From positions 124,001 to 188,000 of the forward strand of contig NZ_JAKVTG010000001.1 in assembly GCF_022489025.1 (NCBI RefSeq): a stretch of DNA of 64,000 bases, given 5' to 3'. The notes below the pieces were generated by a model. It made no database searches. It worked only from the letters and a program-made list of their open reading frames with translations, and was not told the origin of the DNA. The translations under genes and the position numbers were made by a program. This DNA is from Planococcus halocryophilus. Lineage in GTDB: Bacteria > Bacillota > Bacilli > Bacillales_A > Planococcaceae. Positions 1 to 9,000 of the stretch are shown one piece after another (the stretch's first letter is position 1; each line of letters opens with the position of its first letter).

Positions 1-1
1 C

Positions 2-463
2 TTGGTTAAAGGAGAGGTAGGAGTAGGTGGCACTTCTATGGGTGGCATTACCACGATGGGAGCTATGACAATTTATCCTTGGATTCAAGCAGCTGCAGTT
101 ATGATGGGGGCAGGAAATTACGTGGAATTGGCTCAAGCGCAAATGACGCAATACGAATCGCGAGGATTCCAATTGCCAATCAGTGAACAAGAAAGAGAAA
201 AGATGTTTGCGACATTAGCGATGTTTGATAGTGTTAAGCATCAATCAAAATTCAATAACCGTCCCATTTATTTTTGGCATGGAGAACAAGATGTCACCGT
301 ACCTTTTGAACCAACATACCGTTTATTCAAGAAACTTAAAATACAATACGAGGCAGTGCCCGAAAACATTGTTTTTCGTCGTGAACGAGAAGCAGGGCAC
401 GCAGTAAGTCGAGCTGGTATGCTTGAAGCAACACATTGGTTTGCTAAACATTTAGCCGAATAA
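2..463 (+). CDS. yitV: YitV-like alpha/beta hydrolase, C-terminal part (cut by window edge)
   Basis: Only about the last 150 codons are present; the reading frame is open to the window edge, so the TTG at the edge is not a real start. Near the beginning is the nucleophile elbow GTSMGG (GxSxG), and near the end are WHGEQDVTVPF (acid-loop Asp) and an ExGHAVS segment carrying the likely catalytic His. This is the usual layout of a serine alpha/beta-hydrolase. B. subtilis YitV is the likely counterpart because the next gene is yitW-like, as in B. subtilis. The substrate is unknown; esterase activity is an inference from the fold. Confidence 0.8.
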   Translation: MVKGEVGVGGTSMGGITTMGAMTIYPWIQAAAVMMGAGNYVELAQAQMTQYESRGFQLPISEQEREKMFATLAMFDSVKHQSKFNNRPIYFWHGEQDVTVPFEPTYRLFKKLKIQYEAVPENIVFRREREAGHAVSRAGMLEATHWFAKHLAE

Positions 464-530
464 TCGTGTCAATTCCATTTTCAGATGAAATTTGTTAAGA
501 TGGTTGTAATAGTAAAGGGAGGGATTTTGA

Positions 531-839
531 ATGGATCAAGATATGAAAGATAGCATGATGGGTGCTTTAGAAACTGTAATCGATCCCGAATTAGGAATTG
601 ACATCGTCAATTTAGGGCTTATTTATGATGTAGTGTTGTCAGAAGACGGATTTGCAGTAGTTACCATGACATTAACGTCAATGGGCTGCCCAATGGGACC
701 ACAAATTGTACAAATGGTGAAAACCGCGTTATATGAGCTACCAGAAGTGGAAGAAGTCGATGTAAAAATCGTTTGGCAGCCAGTATGGGGCAAAGAACAT
801 ATGTCACGCTACGCAAAAATGGCACTTGGAGTTAGATAA
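531..839 (+). CDS. yitW: YitW-like metal-sulfur cluster assembly factor (DUF59/MIP18 family)
   Basis: A 102-residue protein of the MIP18/SufT-like DUF59 family. The family signature is visible: IDPELGIDIVNLGLIY near the N-terminus, then TLTSMGCPMGP, whose single Cys is the conserved candidate metal or cluster ligand. Members help deliver Fe-S clusters to client proteins in the cytoplasm. An AAAGGGAGG ribosome site precedes the ATG. The gene sits 67 bp after the yitV-like gene and ends in its own terminator, so the two are probably cotranscribed. The client in this organism is unknown. Confidence 0.85.
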   Translation: MDQDMKDSMMGALETVIDPELGIDIVNLGLIYDVVLSEDGFAVVTMTLTSMGCPMGPQIVQMVKTALYELPEVEEVDVKIVWQPVWGKEHMSRYAKMALGVR

Positions 840-848
840 GTAATACAC

Positions 849-887
849 GAAAAACCTCACTGGAATTTATTCCAGTGAGGTTTTTTC
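849..887 (+). terminator. Rho-independent terminator after yitW
   Basis: A stem of AAACCTCACTGGAAT pairs with its complement across a tiny loop and is followed by TTTTTT. It separates yitW from the stress-controlled clpB. Confidence 0.85.
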
Positions 888-945
888 TATATAATCAGCT
901 AGTTGCAGGTAGCATAAATTAGAAAAAAATGGAGAGTCTTAATAA

Positions 946-974
946 TTGCTTAATCTTAAAAAATTGACTATAAT
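946..974 (+). promoter_or_regulatory. SigA-type promoter of clpB
   Basis: TTGCTT (946-951) and a consensus TATAAT (969-974) are separated by exactly 17 bp. The predicted start, around 981, falls on the first base of the CtsR operator, so repressor binding would block initiation. Confidence 0.75.
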
Positions 975-980
975 TTAATT

Positions 981-997
981 AGTCAAAGATAGTCAAA
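981..997 (+). promoter_or_regulatory. CtsR operator of clpB
   Basis: AGTCAAAGATAGTCAAA is the tandem heptad CtsR box (RGTCAAA-NAN-RGTCAAA) without a mismatch. CtsR is the class III heat-shock repressor of clp genes in Bacillota. The box lies 7 bp after the -10 element and 24 bp before the clpB start codon. Confidence 0.92.
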
Positions 998-1020
998 CTT
1001 TTATAAAAGGAGAGGTTGTT

Positions 1021-3162
1021 ATGGTTCAATCCCCAGGTAATACAGAACAAAAATCCCCTTTAGAGCAGTTTGGTCGCAATATGGTCGAACAAGCACAATC
1101 AGGGAAAATGGATCCTGTTATTGGTCGAGATCAAGAAATTCGAAACGTTATTCGAATTTTGTCACGAAAAACAAAAAATAATCCGGTATTAATCGGTGAA
1201 CCAGGTGTTGGTAAAACAGCAATTGTCGAAGGGCTAGCGCAACGTATTGTTCGTAATGACGTTCCGGAAGGTTTGAAAAACCGGACAATATACGAACTCG
1301 ACATGAGTGCGTTAATTGCTGGAGCTAAATACCGTGGTGAATTTGAAGAACGATTAAAAGCAGTGTTAAAACAAGTAAAAGATAGTGAAGGCCAAATCAT
1401 CTTATTTATCGATGAAATTCACACCATTGTTGGAGCAGGTAAAACAGAAGGGGCAATGGATGCAGGAAATATGCTGAAGCCAATGCTTGCTCGTGGAGAG
1501 TTGTATTGTATTGGTGCGACGACTTTAGATGAGTACCGTATGCATATTGAAAAGGATCCGGCTTTAGAACGTCGTTTCCAACAAGTTATGGTTAGAGAGC
1601 CTTCAGTAGAAGATACCGTTTCCATTTTACGTGGATTAAAAGAACGTTTTGAGTTGCACCATGCAGTTCGTATTCATGACCGGGCGATTGTCGCGGCAGC
1701 AGCTATGTCAGATCGCTACATCACCGAGCGCTTTTTGCCAGATAAAGCAATTGATTTAATAGATGAAGCGTGTGCGATGATTCGTACCGAAATTGATTCG
1801 ATGCCGCAAGAGCTTGATGAAGTAACACGTCGTTTATTGCAATTGGAAATCGAAGAACAAGCTTTGATGAAAGAAAAAGACGAAGCGAGCAAAGTCCGAT
1901 TAGAGACATTGCGGAAGGAAATAACAGAACTGCGTGATTCTTCAGCGGGTATGAAAAATCAATGGTTAGAAGAAAAAGAGTCATTGAAAAAAATTCAACA
2001 AAAACGTGAGCAATTAGATCAGTTCCGTAGACAATTAGAAGATGCGGAAAACAAGTACGACTTGAACGCAGCTGCTGTGTTACAGCATGGCAAAATTCCA
2101 GCGCTTGAAAAAGAGTTGAATGCGTTAGAAGCAAGCTTGGAAAATGAAGGTGCTGAAAGATTGCTGCGTGAAGAAGTAACAGAAGAAGAAATTGCAGGAA
2201 TTGTCGCACGGTGGACAGGGATACCTGTAACAAAATTAGTAGAAGGCGAACGTGAAAAACTATTGCGTCTAGGCGAGACATTGAAAGAGCGTGTCATTGG
2301 TCAAGACAAAGCAGTAGAACTTGTAACTGAAGCTGTATGGAGAGCGCGAGCGGGGATTAAAGATGAGAAAAAGCCAATTGGTTCTTTCATTTTCCTTGGT
2401 CCAACGGGTGTCGGGAAAACAGAATTGGCGAAATCGCTGGCGGCGAATTTGTTTGACTCGGAAGATCATTTTATCCGAATCGACATGTCCGAGTATATGG
2501 AGAAGCATAGTGTATCACGTCTAGTCGGAGCACCTCCAGGATACATTGGCTACGAGGAAGGCGGACAATTAACAGAAGCGGTACGTCGCAACCCATACTC
2601 TGTTGTCTTACTCGATGAAATCGAAAAAGCACATCCAGACGTTGCCAATATTCTATTGCAAATTTTAGATGATGGACGTATTACGGACAGTCAAGGTCGT
2701 CTCATTAACTTCTCAAATACAGTTGTCATCATGACTTCTAATATTGGCTCAGCTCATATTAACGAGACGAGCAGTGAACATGATGTAGAAGACATTGTCA
2801 TGGGCGAATTGCGCAAACACTTTAAACCAGAGCTGTTAAACCGTATTGACGATATTGTCATCTTCCATGCATTAAATAACGACCATTTTTATGGTATTGC
2901 TAAGAAGATGATTGGGGAACTAGCAGCGCGCATGAGTCAACAGCACATCAAATTGTCTGTTGATGATTCGGTTATCAACTACATTGTTGAAGCTGGAACC
3001 GATCCAATATTCGGCGCACGTCCGTTAAAACGATTTATTCAACGAAGAATTGAAACCGATATTGCACGCGAATTAATCAAAGGCGATATTGTTGCTAACA
3101 CAGAACTAGCGTTAACAATGGGTGACAATAATCAAATTATTATCAATAAAAAAGAAGCGTAA
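1021..3162 (+). CDS. clpB: ClpB-type AAA+ disaggregase lacking the N-domain
   Basis: A two-ring AAA+ unfoldase of 713 residues. Walker A motifs are GEPGVGKT (59-66) and GPTGVGKT (460-467). A long coiled-coil middle domain (about 260-400) marks it as ClpB rather than ClpC or ClpE. There is no ClpP-docking IGF/VGF loop after the second Walker B, so it should act with DnaK in disaggregation, not with ClpP. ClpB is usually about 850-870 residues; the Clp_N repeat domain is absent and AAA1 begins almost at once. The start is fixed by the AAAGGAGAGG site and by the promoter and CtsR box immediately upstream. There is no ClpE-type zinc finger either. Confidence 0.88.
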   Translation: MVQSPGNTEQKSPLEQFGRNMVEQAQSGKMDPVIGRDQEIRNVIRILSRKTKNNPVLIGEPGVGKTAIVEGLAQRIVRNDVPEGLKNRTIYELDMSALIAGAKYRGEFEERLKAVLKQVKDSEGQIILFIDEIHTIVGAGKTEGAMDAGNMLKPMLARGELYCIGATTLDEYRMHIEKDPALERRFQQVMVREPSVEDTVSILRGLKERFELHHAVRIHDRAIVAAAAMSDRYITERFLPDKAIDLIDEACAMIRTEIDSMPQELDEVTRRLLQLEIEEQALMKEKDEASKVRLETLRKEITELRDSSAGMKNQWLEEKESLKKIQQKREQLDQFRRQLEDAENKYDLNAAAVLQHGKIPALEKELNALEASLENEGAERLLREEVTEEEIAGIVARWTGIPVTKLVEGEREKLLRLGETLKERVIGQDKAVELVTEAVWRARAGIKDEKKPIGSFIFLGPTGVGKTELAKSLAANLFDSEDHFIRIDMSEYMEKHSVSRLVGAPPGYIGYEEGGQLTEAVRRNPYSVVLLDEIEKAHPDVANILLQILDDGRITDSQGRLINFSNTVVIMTSNIGSAHINETSSEHDVEDIVMGELRKHFKPELLNRIDDIVIFHALNNDHFYGIAKKMIGELAARMSQQHIKLSVDDSVINYIVEAGTDPIFGARPLKRFIQRRIETDIARELIKGDIVANTELALTMGDNNQIIINKKEA

Positions 3163-3191
3163 GTCGGATTTCCGACTTACGCTTCTTTTTT
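3151..3191. terminator. Bidirectional terminator between clpB and yjzD
   Basis: AAGAAGCGTAAGTCGG pairs with its complement around a short ATTT loop, with T-runs on both sides. It overlaps the last codons of clpB and serves the convergent yjzD as well. Confidence 0.85.
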
Positions 3192-3194
3192 GAA

Positions 3195-3380
3195 TTAATG
3201 CTTTTCTGGAGTTGGTTCGTTCGGAATAACTGCTGCGATTACGAAGATCAAAATTGAAACTCCGATTGAAATGTAAACGCCCATCATAAAGTCAAAATGT
3301 ACATTCTGAACAGCACTTACCACATAGTTGACCAATGAAATTAATAAGAATGACCATAAAAACGTTCCAATATATTGCAT
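3195..3380 (-). CDS. yjzD: YjzD-like small membrane protein (DUF2929)
   Basis: A 61-residue protein with two hydrophobic helices (about residues 4-24 and 33-52) and a short polar tail, matching the DUF2929/YjzD family, whose function is unknown. It begins with ATG after a GAGGTGAA ribosome site. In B. subtilis yjzD is also close to fabH-fabF, which supports the assignment. It is transcribed towards clpB and away from fabH. Confidence 0.7.
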   Translation of the reverse strand: MQYIGTFLWSFLLISLVNYVVSAVQNVHFDFMMGVYISIGVSILIFVIAAVIPNEPTPEKH

Positions 3381-3490
3381 CTAGTTTCACCTCTACATAG
3401 AATATCTAGCTTAATCATAGCACAAGCCTTAACAGACAGAAAGAAAGATTATAAAGAATGAAGATATTTTGTCGTAAATATGTCAGTTAG

Positions 3491-3519
3491 TTGAAATTGA
3501 ATAATAGATGGCGTATTAT
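3491..3519 (+). promoter_or_regulatory. Promoter of fabH-fabF
   Basis: TTGAAA (3491-3496), a 17-bp spacer, then TATTAT (3514-3519). The FapR box overlaps the end of the -10 element, consistent with repression by blocking polymerase. Confidence 0.7.
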
Positions 3520-3536
3520 TAACACCAGGTACTAAT
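3518..3536 (+). promoter_or_regulatory. FapR operator of fabH-fabF
   Basis: ATTAACACCAGGTACTAAT resembles the FapR palindrome (ATTAGTACCTGRTACTAAT). FapR represses lipid synthesis genes and is released by malonyl-CoA. A second copy precedes fabI at 33198, so both loci belong to one regulon. Confidence 0.88.
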
Positions 3537-3567
3537 AGATGATGATAATTGAAATGAGGGATATATA

Positions 3568-4500
3568 ATGAATGCTGGAATAATCGGTTTGGGCAGATGT
3601 TTACCAGAAGATAAATTAACAAATTTTCAATTAGAACAGCGCATGGATACGAACGACGAATGGATCCGTACAATGACAGGCATAGAAGAACGACGGATTG
3701 CAAAAGATGAACAAGATACTTCTGACATGGCACGTGAAGCGGCAAAAAAAGCGATTGAAGACGCGGGTATCGATCCAGCTGATATTGGTTTAATCCTAGT
3801 AGCGACAGTTACTCCTGACCAGCCTTTTCCATCAGTAGCTTGTGTCATTCAACAAGAAATTGGAGCAGTTAATGCAGCGGCTATGGATGTTTCAGCAGCA
3901 TGTGCAGGGTTCATGTACGGAGTTATCACAGCAAAACAGTTTATCGAATCTGATGTTTATAAATATGTTCTTGTCGTTGGTGTGGAGAAATTATCAAAAA
4001 TCACCAATTGGGAAGACCGCAACACAGCCGTTCTTTTCGGAGACGGTGCAGGAGCTGCAATAATTGGTAAAGTATCAGAAGGACGCGGCATTTTATCGTT
4101 CGAACTTGGAGCGGATGGAAGAGGTGGCAAGCACCTTTATCAAGATGAGCATCTCGTTATGAATGGTCGTGAAGTTTTTAAATTTGCGGTCCGTCAAATG
4201 GGTGAGTCAGCCATAAATGTTATCGAAAAAGCTGGATTGCAAAAAGAAGACGTCGATTTTCTTATTCCGCATCAAGCAAATATTCGTATAATGGAAGCAT
4301 CTAGAGAACGTCTAGGTCTACCAATTGAAAAAATGTCGAAAACGATTCATAAATATGGCAACACTTCAGCGGCATCTATCCCAATTTCTCTTGTTGAAGA
4401 CTTAGAGGAAAATCGCATTAAAGACGATGACGTTATCGTTATGGTCGGATTTGGCGGCGGTTTGACATGGGGCGCGATTGCAATGAAGTGGGGTAAATAA
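3568..4500 (+). CDS. fabH: 3-oxoacyl-ACP synthase III (KAS III)
   Basis: Starts each fatty acid chain by condensing a short acyl-CoA with malonyl-ACP. The thiolase-fold triad is present: Cys112 in SAACAGF, His235 in PHQANIR and Asn265 in YGNTSAAS. The length of 310 residues is typical. In Bacillota this enzyme normally accepts branched primers, which sets the anteiso/iso membrane composition; that specificity is inferred from the family. It is followed within 27 bp by fabF, so the two form an operon under FapR. Confidence 0.95.
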   Translation: MNAGIIGLGRCLPEDKLTNFQLEQRMDTNDEWIRTMTGIEERRIAKDEQDTSDMAREAAKKAIEDAGIDPADIGLILVATVTPDQPFPSVACVIQQEIGAVNAAAMDVSAACAGFMYGVITAKQFIESDVYKYVLVVGVEKLSKITNWEDRNTAVLFGDGAGAAIIGKVSEGRGILSFELGADGRGGKHLYQDEHLVMNGREVFKFAVRQMGESAINVIEKAGLQKEDVDFLIPHQANIRIMEASRERLGLPIEKMSKTIHKYGNTSAASIPISLVEDLEENRIKDDDVIVMVGFGGGLTWGAIAMKWGK

Positions 4501-4527
4501 TTAGCTATGCGAAAGGAAGAAGATAGA

Positions 4528-5763
4528 ATGGAAAATCGCCGTGTAGTCATTACAGGGATTGGCGCAGTTACGCCATTAGGTAATAACATTGAAACAACAT
4601 GGGAAGCAATCAAAAACGGTAAATCCGGAGTTGGTCCGTTAACAAGAGTAGACGCAGACTTGTATTCAGCAAAAGTTGCGGCTGAAGTAAAAGACTTTTC
4701 GATAGAAGAATATATTGAAAAGAAAGAAGCACGCAAAATGGATCGTTTTACGCATTATGCACTCGCTGCTTCGATTATGGCTATGAAAGATGCCAATCTC
4801 GAATTAGATGAAAAAACAGCTTTACGTACCGGTGTCTGGATTGGATCCGGTATTGGTGGAATGGAAACGATTGAAAAACAAATGGATGTATTGAATACAA
4901 GAGGTCCACGTCGTATTAGTCCTTTCTTAATCCCGATGATTATTCCAGATATGGCGTCTGGCCAAGTATCAATTTACTTTGGTGCCAAAGCCATCAATTC
5001 ATGTTCGGTTACAGCTTGTGCTTCAGGTACAAACTCAATTGGCGATGCATTTAAAGTGATTCAGCGTGGCGATGCAGATGCAATGATTTCTGGTGGAGCA
5101 GAAGCCCCTATTACGCAATTGTCTGTAGCCGGATTTACGGCAAACACAGCATTGTCGACAAACAAAGATGCAGCAACAGCCTCACGTCCTTTTGATAAAA
5201 ACCGTGATGGTTTTGTCATTGCAGAAGGCGCTGGAATCGTTATTCTTGAAGAATACGAATTTGCAAAAGCACGTGGTGCTAAAATTTATGCAGAAATTAT
5301 CGGTTACGGTTCTACTGGAGATGCGTATCATATTACTGCACCTGCTGAAGGTGGAGAAGGCGCAGCGCGTGCAATGGCACAAGCTTTAGAAGATGCTGGA
5401 GTGGAAACAACGGATATTGGTTATATTAATGCGCATGGAACAAGTACAGCTTATAATGATTTATATGAAACAATGGCCGTAAAAACAGTGTTTGGCGAAC
5501 ATGCTTATAAACTAGGAATGAGCTCGACGAAATCCATGACAGGTCATTTGCTTGGCGCTGCTGGTGGAGTTGAAGCGATTTTCACAGCTTTAGCATTAAA
5601 AGAAGGCATCATGCCTCCAACGACAAATTATGAAACACCTGACGAACAATGCGATTTGGATTATGTTCCAAATGAAGCACGTAAAGCAGACTTTGATTTT
5701 GCAATGAGTAACTCCCTTGGGTTTGGTGGACATAACGCTTCACTCGTATTCAAGAAAATTTAA
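4528..5763 (+). CDS. fabF: 3-oxoacyl-ACP synthase II (KAS II)
   Basis: Elongation condensing enzyme of type II fatty acid synthesis. The Cys-His-His triad is Cys164 (VTACASGT), His303 (NAHGTST) and His340 ([10 protein letters not shown]). The upstream in-frame ATG at 4507 would add seven charged residues. The ATG at 4528 is preferred because GAAAGGAAGAA lies just upstream and the product (411 residues) then matches the family length. Second gene of the FapR-controlled fabHF operon, closed by a strong terminator. Confidence 0.95.
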   Translation: MENRRVVITGIGAVTPLGNNIETTWEAIKNGKSGVGPLTRVDADLYSAKVAAEVKDFSIEEYIEKKEARKMDRFTHYALAASIMAMKDANLELDEKTALRTGVWIGSGIGGMETIEKQMDVLNTRGPRRISPFLIPMIIPDMASGQVSIYFGAKAINSCSVTACASGTNSIGDAFKVIQRGDADAMISGGAEAPITQLSVAGFTANTALSTNKDAATASRPFDKNRDGFVIAEGAGIVILEEYEFAKARGAKIYAEIIGYGSTGDAYHITAPAEGGEGAARAMAQALEDAGVETTDIGYINAHGTSTAYNDLYETMAVKTVFGEHAYKLGMSSTKSMTGHLLGAAGGVEAIFTALALKEGIMPPTTNYETPDEQCDLDYVPNEARKADFDFAMSNSLGFGGHNASLVFKKI

Positions 5764-5775
5764 TAACCTCAACAA

Positions 5776-5820
5776 AAATGGCGTTGTGCAATAACTATTG
5801 CACAACGCCATTTTTTATTT
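5776..5820 (+). terminator. Terminator of fabH-fabF
   Basis: A 15-bp perfect stem (AATGGCGTTGTGCAA and its complement) with loop TAACTA, followed by a T-rich run. Confidence 0.9.
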
Positions 5821-5909
5821 GAATAAATAAATCAATAGGTAAAATAACCAAAATTTTATAGAAAATTGAAAAAAACTGTCTATTCTATAAATTGTTGTGC
5901 TATTCTAAA

Positions 5910-5941
5910 TATAATGAAATATTGCTATATGTACAATAGCA
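5910..5941 (+). promoter_or_regulatory. Possible app promoter region with a dyad
   Basis: The 250-bp gap before appD has an AT-rich stretch with a consensus TATAAT (5910-5915) but no convincing -35. Right after it is an inverted repeat TGCTAT-atgtaca-ATAGCA (5923-5941). An extra TGCTAT half-site lies 24 bp upstream (5899). An activator-dependent promoter with an operator near the start site is a guess. Nothing else was recognised between 5821 and 6068. Confidence 0.35.
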
Positions 5942-6068
5942 CTAAAAAGCTTTGGAGTCGATTAGAAAGGTGTTTTTATCCTAGTATAACTGAAGATTCG
6001 ACTTATTAGGATGAAAGAGTAAAGGCATTTAAGTTAAAACAAAGTGTTTTATTTTAAGGGGGATCATT

Positions 6069-7085
6069 GTGAATGATGTTTTGCTTGAAATTAAAAATCT
6101 GAAAACGTCCTTTAGAATTAAAGATGATTATTATGCTGCGGTTGATGATGTATCGTTGAATGTCAGGAAAAATGAAGTGTTGGCAATCGTTGGCGAATCA
6201 GGTTCTGGAAAAAGTGCATTTGCATTTTCCATAATGGGGCTTCATACAAGAGCTAAAATTGAGGGGGAAATCAATTACAAAGGAAATAATCTAGTTAATG
6301 CAAATGCGAATTATATGAAACAGTTGCGTGGTAGTGAAATGGGAATGATTTTTCAAGATGCGCTTTCTGCACTTAATCCGCTTATGGTTGTAGGTGCACA
6401 AATCGATGAAGCAATTTTCCTTCACAATCCGAAAATCTCTAAGAGTTTACGAAAAAAACAAGTGATTAACTTACTGAACCAAGTCGGCATTCCGCGACCT
6501 GAAAAAACTTATTATCAATATCCACATGAATTATCAGGTGGCATGCGTCAGCGTATTGTTATTGCAATGGCGATTTCAAATCAACCTGAACTATTAATTG
6601 CTGACGAACCGACTACGGCACTAGATGTAACGATTCAGTCCCAAATTTTAGACTTGATCAAAGAGTTGAAAGATACAATTCATGCTGGGATTATCCTAAT
6701 TACGCATGATTTAGGAGTAGTCGCCGAGATGGCTGACCGGGTAGCCGTTATGTACGCGGGACAAATTGTGGAGATTGCAGATATTTATACATTGATGGAA
6801 AACCCACAACACCCTTATACACGCTCGCTATTAAATTCAATTCCAACATTGGCAGAAGTAAAATCAGATCTGCATGTTATTCAAGGTGTTGTGCCATCAC
6901 TTCAAAATTTGCCGAGAACAGGATGTCGTTTTGCAAGTCGTATTCCATGGATTAAAGACTCAGCTCACGAAGCTTCTCCGGAACTTCATGAAATTAGTCA
7001 TGGCCATTTTGTGCGTTGCACATGCTATAAAGACTTTTACTTCCCAGAAAAATCCGAGGAGGAGCGCAATTATGTCGCTAATTGA
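6069..7085 (+). CDS. appD: Oligopeptide ABC transporter ATPase, AppD/OppD type
   Basis: Cytoplasmic ATPase of a peptide importer. Walker A is GESGSGKS, the ABC signature LSGGMRQR, Walker B LLIADEPTTALD. An oligopeptide-transporter C-terminal extension (CRFASRIPW region) carries only some of the cysteines typical of OppD. GTG start with an AAGGGGG ribosome site. First gene of a five-gene operon ordered D-F-B-C-A, with the binding protein last; in B. subtilis appA follows appF. It overlaps appF by 14 bp. Confidence 0.9.
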   Translation: MNDVLLEIKNLKTSFRIKDDYYAAVDDVSLNVRKNEVLAIVGESGSGKSAFAFSIMGLHTRAKIEGEINYKGNNLVNANANYMKQLRGSEMGMIFQDALSALNPLMVVGAQIDEAIFLHNPKISKSLRKKQVINLLNQVGIPRPEKTYYQYPHELSGGMRQRIVIAMAISNQPELLIADEPTTALDVTIQSQILDLIKELKDTIHAGIILITHDLGVVAEMADRVAVMYAGQIVEIADIYTLMENPQHPYTRSLLNSIPTLAEVKSDLHVIQGVVPSLQNLPRTGCRFASRIPWIKDSAHEASPELHEISHGHFVRCTCYKDFYFPEKSEEERNYVAN

Positions 7086-8007
7086 AGTTGAAAATTTGAA
7101 GGTTCACTTTCCTATCCGTGGCGGTGTTTTTCAAACCGTGAAAGATCATGTTCGGGCAGTGGATGGCGTCTCGTTTTCGATAGAACAAGGTCAAACGTAC
7201 GGATTAGTGGGGGAATCCGGATCTGGTAAAACAACAACAGGACGTGCCATTATCGGCTTAAATGACATCACTTCAGGAAAAGTAATGTTCGAGGGCAGAG
7301 ATTTGGCCACTGTGAGTAGAAAAGAGTATATCGATGTACGAAAAGATATACAGATGATTTTTCAAGATCCATTTTCATCATTGAATCCTAAAAAAAGAGT
7401 TGGGGATATTGTAGCTGAACCGCTCCGTAATTATGAAAATCTTTCTGCAAAAGAAGAACGCATTCGTGTTCAAGAGCTGATGGAACTAGTAGGTCTTAGT
7501 CCAGAGGCAATTTATAAATATCCACATGAATTTTCTGGAGGGCAGCGTCAACGTATTGGTATTGCCCGGGCAATTGCATTAAAACCAAAATTGATCATTG
7601 CTGATGAACCAGTCTCAGCTTTAGATGTATCTGTTCAAGCCCAAGTTTTGAATTTTATGCGTGAAATTCAAAAAGAACTAAATTTAACGTATTTATTCAT
7701 TAGCCATGATTTAGGTATCATTCGTCATATGTGCGATCATATCGGCATTATGTATAAAGGTCGCTATGTTGAGCATGGTACAGCTGAGGAAATTTTTACG
7801 AATCCACAGCATATTTACACGAAACGTTTAATCGCAGCAATTCCAGACAGCGATCCGCGCAACCGGGAAAAGCACTACGCTAATCGTAAATTGGTTAAGG
7901 CTGAATACGATAGACTGGAAAAAGACTTTTTTGATGAAGAAGGTTTGCCTTTCTCCTTAAAAGCAATATCAGCTACCCATCAAGTAGCATTGGGAGAGAG
8001 AGGTTGA
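7072..8007 (+). CDS. appF: Oligopeptide ABC transporter ATPase, AppF/OppF type
   Basis: Second ATPase of the App importer, pairing with AppD. Walker A GESGSGKT, signature FSGGQRQR and Walker B LIIADEPVSALD are intact. The frame is open for 66 codons further upstream inside appD. The ATG at 7072 is chosen for the GAGGAGG site 8 bp before it and the family-like N-terminus MSLIEVENLKVHFP. The product is 311 residues. The next gene begins within a few bases, so translation is probably coupled. Confidence 0.9.
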   Translation: MSLIEVENLKVHFPIRGGVFQTVKDHVRAVDGVSFSIEQGQTYGLVGESGSGKTTTGRAIIGLNDITSGKVMFEGRDLATVSRKEYIDVRKDIQMIFQDPFSSLNPKKRVGDIVAEPLRNYENLSAKEERIRVQELMELVGLSPEAIYKYPHEFSGGQRQRIGIARAIALKPKLIIADEPVSALDVSVQAQVLNFMREIQKELNLTYLFISHDLGIIRHMCDHIGIMYKGRYVEHGTAEEIFTNPQHIYTKRLIAAIPDSDPRNREKHYANRKLVKAEYDRLEKDFFDEEGLPFSLKAISATHQVALGERG

Positions 8008-8012
8008 ATGGT

Positions 8013-8975
8013 ATGTGGAAACTAATAGTACGCAGAACACTTATTACCATCCCACAAATTATTGTGTTAAGCCTTTTAGTATTTATTTTAGCTCAAGCAA
8101 TGCCGGGGGATGCATTAACTGGATTAATTGACCCGAGTATCGACCCAGCCACAATCGAAGCTATGAGAGAACGTCTTGGATTGAATAATCCTTGGTATGT
8201 TCAGTATATTGACTGGATAAAAGGGGTCATGCAAGGCGACTTTGGTCAATCATTCCGTTTCAAAATGCCGGTCTCTGACTTAATCGGAGCGCGAATGATT
8301 AATACGTTATGGCTATCTTTAGCGACATTGATATTAACTTATTTAATTGCCATTCCTTTGGGAATTATTAGCGGGCGTTTTAACGATACTTGGTTAGACC
8401 GCGTGATTACGGGATATACGTATATTGGTTTTGCGGCGCCATTGTTTATTTTTGCTTTAGTGATGTTGTTTATTTTCGGCTTCCAGCTAGGTTGGTTCCC
8501 AACAAGCGGCAGTGTCACACCAGGAACAACGCCTGGGACGTTAGAATATTTTATCAGCAAAGTAAATCATTTATTATTACCAGCCTTATCGATGGCACTG
8601 ATCACGACTGTTTCGACAGTCCAGTATTTGAGAAGTGAGATTATTGATACAAAACAAAAAGATTTTATCGTAACAGCTCGAGCAAAAGGCGCATCCGAAT
8701 CACGAGTTTATAATCGTCATGTTTTGCGGAACTCCTTACTCCCAATTGCCGCTTTTTTTGGTTACGAAATAACAGGATTGATCGGCGGGACAATATTCAT
8801 TGAGAATATTTTTGGCTATCCAGGTATGGGCGAATTGTTCCTATCTTCAATCAGCTTGCGCGATTACAGTGTAATGACCGCACTTGTTCTACTATTTGGA
8901 CTTGCAGCAATCATAGGAGCGTTATTATCCGATATCATCTTGAGTTTAGTAGATCCACGCATTCGAATTAAATAA
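8013..8975 (+). CDS. appB: Oligopeptide ABC transporter permease, AppB/OppB type
   Basis: Integral membrane permease of about 320 residues with the OppB layout: an N-terminal helix, an extracytoplasmic segment with PGD and YGL-like motifs, and five further helices. The EAA loop for ATPase contact is ARAKGASESRVYNRHVLRN. A TTG at 8004 is in frame, but the ribosome site GAGAGAGG abuts it. The ATG at 8013 is better spaced and gives MWKLIVRRTL, the standard family N-terminus. Confidence 0.9.
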   Translation: MWKLIVRRTLITIPQIIVLSLLVFILAQAMPGDALTGLIDPSIDPATIEAMRERLGLNNPWYVQYIDWIKGVMQGDFGQSFRFKMPVSDLIGARMINTLWLSLATLILTYLIAIPLGIISGRFNDTWLDRVITGYTYIGFAAPLFIFALVMLFIFGFQLGWFPTSGSVTPGTTPGTLEYFISKVNHLLLPALSMALITTVSTVQYLRSEIIDTKQKDFIVTARAKGASESRVYNRHVLRNSLLPIAAFFGYEITGLIGGTIFIENIFGYPGMGELFLSSISLRDYSVMTALVLLFGLAAIIGALLSDIILSLVDPRIRIK

Positions 8976-9000
8976 TAAATGATAATTTTGAGGTGTAAAT

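Noticed and set aside
1721..2281. A 186-residue frame opposite clpB
   Set aside because: Antisense to the conserved ClpB middle domain, with no translation signal.
1021..3162. ClpE or ClpC identity
   Set aside because: No zinc finger, no ClpP-binding loop, and a long ClpB-type coiled-coil middle domain.
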